64,000 nucleotides of DNA from Heterotrichella gracilis (Eukaryota > Sar > Xanthophyceae > Tribonematales > Xanthonemataceae), in the NCBI GenBank assembly GCA_032358255.1, contig JAULBX010029931.1, forward strand, positions 62,001 to 126,000, written 5' to 3'. The position numbers and the translations under genes were made by a program. This document shows, in pieces, positions 59,019 through 64,000 of the stretch. The first letter of the stretch is position 1; each line of letters starts with the position of its first letter. Under the pieces are notes generated by a model that saw only the letters and a program-made list of their open reading frames with translations, was not told where the DNA came from and did no database searches.

Positions 59019-62000
59019 CGCATGCAGCCATGATGGCCCCCCTCACGATGGGCGCCAGCTTGCCCATCCGGTCCAGGCCAATGGCCAGTCGGTGGGTTGA
59101 CAGGGGGTACACCTTGTGGGTCACGCAGGGGGGGAGGAGGCGGGCCTGCAGGGGAGGGGATGGAAAAGGGGAGGGAGGTCATGGAGGGAGAAAGGGTGGG
59201 TGGCATTAGGGAGGGAAGGGGAGAGGGATGTGGGCGGAGAGGGGGGAGGATGGCTTGTTGCAATAGATAGTGGGAAGGCAGTGGTGGGTGGTGTTGTGCG
59301 TCTGTGCACAGGAGACCTACACATAAGCACCCTCATCCACAGCTTAATCATGTGCAACCTCATGACCATAACACAACATTCACTGGATTTTTTCAACATA
59401 TAGCATAAGCAGTCTTTGAGAACAAGCAATACCCTGCCCACCTGCTCCAGGTCGTGTAGCCAATCCCCGGTGTGTGCGGTCACTGCCACACCCTCCCCTT
59501 GCACAGCTTCCATCAGGCGCTCACGCAGGGTGGCGTGCCAATCGGAGGGCTGGCCGGGGCGGATGGCAGAGGAAGTGAGGCACACCTGGCATCAAAGAAA
59601 GGGGCGCAATGATGGTGAGTGGCTACTGCAGTCAGTTGTGGCGGCTGATGTGGACATCTTTTGGCAGTGGCCGGCACTTTTGCATGCATGCAGTGAGCTG
59701 AGGCTGGTCGATGTGACATGGTGAGCGCCAGCCATGTGAGGCTTGCTGAAATTGCGATAGGCACTTGAGCTGGATGCACACTGAGAATAAGAGTTGACAA
59801 TTCAACTGTTGTAACCCTCCTACCACTGCCATACTGGTTGTACAGCGATTTCAATTGCACTCTAAAATATATTCCAGCTCATCACTATTCCTCACCTGAG
59901 GGCAGAAGGCATGCACTGTGGTGGCCAGCTGGGAGAACATCAGCGCCGCAGTCGCCCCCATTGAATCGCCTATCATCACAACCTTGGAGTAGCGCTGGGT
60001 GATGGCGCTCAAGCGGTCCCGGTACAGGCCAATCCCCTCATCGCCACCTGGCAGGCAACAGGGCGACAGCCAATGAGAATGCAGGAGAGAGTCCACTTTG
60101 GAGTTTTGTTGGGAATGCCATGAACGGTGATTGGGTCCAATTGACATTGGATTATGGGAGGTAATGAGTAGGGAGCACGGCATGGATGACAGTCATGGGC
60201 AGCCGCATGCAAGACGCGCTGCAACCAAGGGATTTTCAACATCCTGATGTAGAGTTTCAAGGTGTGGCGGTGGCATACCTGAGTACCAGGAGCGCTTGGG
60301 GTCCACCACATACAGCACATCAAACTCCATCTGCTGCGCACCATCTTGAACCTCTTTGGCGATGCGCTTGAGCAGGCCTGCCCAGTTGGGCACTCCGGGG
60401 GCGCTGCCAAATGCCACCACAAGCACCTGGCTGGCTGCAAACGGGCGCAATGTCAACCCCGTCAGAACACACTGTCACCGATTGCATGGGATGTCGATAT
60501 TTGCATTGCGAATGTTAAATGTGGGATGATTGAGCACATGCACGTGTGCAGATTGAGGGGAACAGTACACTGGCATCAGGACCCCACTGATCACATTCAA
60601 TTCGGTGTAGGCCATGTCAGGATATATTGGTGAAACACAACTGACAATATTGGTGCACTCTTAAGCTCAGCATTTCCAATCCCGTACCTTTACCGCCAGG
60701 TGCTCCTCCTAGTTGCAGTTTGAAGTACCCCACCCCTTGGCTCGCCACCTCAGATATCACCAGCCTCCCCCCCAGTGCAGCCGCCACCCGCTCATCCACC
60801 CCCCCTGCCTGACCACCATCCACCCCCACTGTCTGCAGGGTGGCATTCTCCACCACGGCCCCCAGGAATTCAGTTAAATTCCCCAGATCTGGGTTACCTT
60901 CTAGCCAGATGCTGCGCAGGGAGGGGAGGGATGCAAGGGGGATGGGGAGGGAGTGGAGGTGGTTCCCGTAGAGGAGGAGGGTGGTGAGGCTGGTGAGGTG
61001 GCTGGTGGAGGTGGGGAGGGAGCGGATGCGATTATCGGCGAGGGACACATCCTGAAGGGACTGCAGGCGTGGAAGGGGGCCATATTACCTACTGTCAAAT
61101 TCCTCCGCAAGCAGAACAATCTATCAACCTCAGTAAAAAGCAAAGCAAAAAGTTAAGGAAAACAAAACATGGGCAAATCAGAATATTACTCCGCATCAAT
61201 CAGATGAGCGACACTTGAGCAAAAGGAAAATTCATCTTTCCCCTCGCATCCTCACCTTGAGCTCTCCAAAGCCCTCTGGCAGTGCCTCCAGCCGATTGCC
61301 TTGCAGCGCCAGCTCCACAAGGGAGGAAAGGCCTCCAAAGTCCTCAGGAAGGCTAGTCAAATCACTCCCATGCACCTCCAGCTTCTTCAACCGCTGGAGG
61401 TTGTGTATCAAAGGGGGCAATTCAGACAGCCTGTTCCCCCCCAATGCCAGCTCTTCCAGGGAGGTGCAATCACAAATTGAGGAGGGGAGGGAGGTGAGTC
61501 GGTTGCCTGCCAGTGACAGCTGGTTGAGCAGGGCGAGTGAGCCCATGGAGGAGGGGAGGGAGGTCAGCAGGTTGCCGTGGATCCATAAGCCCTGCAGCAA
61601 TGGGGTGCACCATCCATTAGGTACATGCATTCCACCAATACAGCCTGATTAGCAGTCAGGTTTGCCCATGCAGCGCCAAGCAGTTCAGTCCCGGCACTGT
61701 CGTACCATAATGGGGGGTGCATAGTGAAAGCCAGGCATGCCACACCAAAACCGGACGCACACACACTGTTCACTCACAAGGGCGGTCCACTGATTGTGCC
61801 ATACAGTACCAAAGCTTGGAATATCCTACACAAACCCTATAGGTAGGTAACACAAAAGGAACCCTAAACCCTAAACCCTACACAGCACCCTACCTCCAGC
61901 TGGCCCAGCCCCCCCACCCCATCCGGCAGCTCCTGGAGGCAGTTCCCTGACAGCTGGAGGCGCTGCAGGCACTCGAGTTTGCTGACGTCGGCAGGCAGCT

Positions 62001-62490
62001 GCGCCAGGTTGTTGCCAGCCAGGGACAGCTCCTGCAAGGGTTTGGGCAGGGTTTCAGGCAGAACCAAAGCGGCAGACTACGATGCGTCCTAGCAAGGGAT
62101 GAGCTTGGCCGTGCTGTGCGTGACGCCAGGTCATGGTGTCACATGTGTCACGGGACATATAATGCAGGGGTAATGCAGGACGCAGGGCGCGGCCGTAATT
62201 AGGAGAATTTCCTTCTGTGTGGATTGGGTTGCACACACCTTGAGGTCTGTTAGCTGCCATACTTCCGGCGGCACCTCCTTCAGCTGCAACTCACTCAGAT
62301 CCAGCCTGTCTGTGGACGCTGCTAGCTCCAGTTTCATGTTGATGGTCCTGTTAAGGTCTGCGCGTTCTGAGGCTGCTGTCGCCGTGATGATGGCATGGCG
62401 ACTGCGGCGCTGGCGGGCGAGGTGGGGTTTTCGACAGGGCTGGAGTGGGTGGTGGGTACTACAAGTGGTGGTGACGGTGGAGGCGAGCAT
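58978..62490 (-). CDS. Leucine-rich-repeat / alpha-beta-hydrolase fusion, plastid leader, 8 exons
   Basis: Exons: 62239-62490, 61894-62031, 61256-61591, 60688-61060, 60279-60434, 59896-60047, 59442-59585, 58978-59145. They total 1719 nt (572 aa), phases consistent. The leader is transit-like (MLASTVTTTCSTHHPLQP, then ARQRRSRHAI). Residues ~65-330 are leucine-rich repeats of the Ras-group/Shoc2 type (LxxLxLxGNxLxxLPxx), such as ELSLAGNNLAQLPADVSKL and LALQGNRLEALPEGFGELK. Residues ~420-572 look like an alpha/beta-hydrolase core: VLVVAFGSAPGVPNWAGLL, the nucleophile elbow VVMIGDSMGATAALMFSQL, then TVHAFCPQ and HTGDWLHDLEQ. The exon that ends the LRR part splices in phase 1 straight into the hydrolase part, so this is one gene. 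Substrate unknown. An Asp/His pair after the Ser is plausible (GDSM, then D and H), but the catalytic residues are not proven. Confidence 0.8.
61859..61882 (+). repeat. Interstitial telomere-like repeat in an LRR gene intron
   Basis: Three to four AAACCCT units lie in the intron just downstream of exon 2 (exon ends at 61894 on the minus strand). Confidence 0.75.
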
Positions 62491-63901
62491 GGCTGTGGGT
62501 GTGGCTGGTGGTGGGTGTGGCTGCTGGTGGGAGGTGATGGGCCAAGCTGGCTACGCCTAGTCTGGGACCGGGTCAAGTGACCAAGCTGCTAGCTGTATGC
62601 AGTGTTGCTTGATAGCTATAACTCCAGATGCTTCCCAACCCTCTATGCTGCTGCTCGATGGAGGTTCCCAGCTACAGAGTGGAGGTGGTGGTGGGTGACG
62701 TGCTCTGCTGCAAGGCTAGATCCGTCCTGGAAAATCGGGAATCTGGAAGGGCAGTCAAATATATCTCAGTTGTTTCATAGTTCAGTGGACGTGTGTGCAG
62801 GGAGTGAGGTGGGTTGATGGCTAGGTTGGTGGCTAGCCGTTGCATGCACGTCCCAGCGCAACACGGCCGCAAGGCATCCCAGTGCAGGTAGCTGGTAGAC
62901 TTCAATGAACAGCGGAGAAAGCGCATGGTTTTGTGCTGTGTGGCGCAAGAATTAGTGCGTAATTCACAGCCGACAGGAATGCATGCATGCACACTGACAG
63001 CCATGCATTGCATGCACATTTAGGCTACAGCGTACTTACCGGAACTCCACGCGCGACTTGAACGCTTGGCTGTTTACTGGGTAGAGATAACACTAGAACC
63101 CTTCTTGCAAAGTGACTGATTGCCAGTGCTCGAGACCTAGTAGGACCAGTAGTATTTGTTTGTGCAACTGAGAACTGGGGCGGGATAATACGTGCTGTAC
63201 GTAACGCTGCAACGTCAATGGATGAATGCGAAAGCCAGGTTCGCACTGCTGTTAAAGCGCACCTGACCGTCCAAACACGCTTCCCAAGTGCGCACTGTTA
63301 GCCCTACAACGACATGCTACCAAACTGGATAAGGCTTGGATAAAGACCCTTGGCATTCTGTCCAAACAGTCTCACGGTCCGTCCATAGGGCCCAACCATC
63401 ACGCTTCGTTACCGTAAGGACTTTGCTGCTACTGGGCACTCGCCTAAACTGCCCCAAAGGACGCAGACCAGGATGCAGACCAGGTAAGGCATCCTAGCCA
63501 CATGCCACTGGCCAAGTGCCACCACCACCCACCACCCACCACCCACCAGGCGTTCACAGTCAATGTGTTGCTCAGGCTGCTCTCACAAGGAGCACAATGT
63601 ACCAGCTTGCCGTCGTCCTCCAACGCCCTGGCGCCCTGCTACACACCTTGGGCGTTCACAAGGACACAGGTGGGTGGTTGGCAAGACATAGCCTGCGCAG
63701 CGCTTTGCAAGACACCTGGCACTCTACCTGAGCCATATACTTGCTATAGGGTACAAGACTGCACCGTGCTGGTTGGAACCTATGCCGCTGAATGTTTGCC
63801 TAGCAAGTGCCTGCACTTTGGGTGTGGGATGTCATGTGCGCGCGCGCATTTTGCTTTGGTGGTATGCCACTGTGCACACTCACCATAATCCCCATACCCT
63901 C
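62491..63901. other. Intergenic, promoter side of the LRR-hydrolase gene
   Basis: No exon was recognised. A CACCACCCAC direct repeat runs from 63521 to 63549. Confidence 0.4.
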
Positions 63902-64000
63902 TTACACGCGGATGACCACATCCCACTCAGGCTGGTAGCAGCCGCAGCCCCAGCCACCACCCACTCCTCCACAGCCACCAGCACCTCCACCACCGCACAC
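63902..64000 (-). CDS. Gly/Cys-rich protein, C-terminal part only
   Basis: An open minus-strand frame enters from the right edge and ends at TAA (63902-63904). It encodes a Gly/Cys-rich stretch (GGGGAGGCGGVGGGWGCGCY) followed by QPEWDVVIRV and the stop. The Gly-rich tail with regular Cys suggests a cell-wall-type or zinc-binding protein, but too little is present to assign a family. Confidence 0.45.
   Translation of the reverse strand: MCGGGGAGGCGGVGGGWGCGCYQPEWDVVIRV

Noticed and set aside
58978-62490. LRR protein and hydrolase as two genes
   Set aside because: Splice phase and the absence of a start or stop between them favour one gene.
1-64000. Transposon or retroelement proteins
   Set aside because: No reverse transcriptase, integrase or transposase motif was seen in any open frame.

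Overview
The window is intron-rich nuclear DNA of a green alga, probably a core chlorophyte; a trebouxiophyte-like genome is my best guess. The evidence is nuclear genes for chloroplast proteins (PsbQ, plastid ribosomal protein L4, and plastid-type RNase M5, RsmB and RPI4-like enzymes), GT-AG introns in almost every gene with consistent codon phase, some GC-AG introns, TTTAGGG-type interstitial telomeric repeats and many TGCATGCA palindromes. I found no tRNA, rRNA, CRISPR array, intact transposase or viral gene. Gene models were assembled by hand from splice sites, reading-frame phase and protein family recognition, so exon ends are predictions.

Layout. 1-9 kb: minus-strand gene for a plastid-targeted membrane protein (1273-4604), a diverged duplicate (6276-7579), decayed fragments, and an intronic minisatellite that copies a 5' splice site. 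9-15 kb: two minus-strand genes, a secreted DUF2807 (head-GIN) protein and an Hsp20/alpha-crystallin protein. 15.7-21.2 kb: plus-strand gene for a protein with four methyl-CpG-binding-like (MBD) domains, three of them on tandemly duplicated exon pairs joined by GC-AG introns; one of those introns holds a head-to-head telomeric repeat. 22-35 kb, plus strand: an NTF2-like protein, a GT61 glycosyltransferase, an RsmB/Sun-type rRNA m5C methyltransferase and a small four-helix membrane protein. 36-45 kb, minus strand: psbQ, plastid rpl4 and an RPI4-like isomerase homologue. psbQ and rpl4 start with the same three-exon transit-peptide cassette, including a 10-nt microexon. 45.6-51.8 kb, plus strand: RNase M5 and a bacterial-type RtcB RNA ligase. 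53-64 kb, minus strand: a hypothetical protein, an F-box protein, a leucine-rich-repeat/alpha-beta-hydrolase fusion and the 3' end of a Gly/Cys-rich gene at the right edge.

There is no operon. The theme is plastid biology: photosystem II oxygen evolution (PsbQ), plastid translation (L4, RsmB, RNase M5), and carbon metabolism or a relic of it (RPI4-like). Secretory-pathway, chromatin and ubiquitin genes are interspersed. The most novel signals are the shared transit-peptide exon cassette and the modular MBD gene that could make isoforms with two, three or four MBDs.
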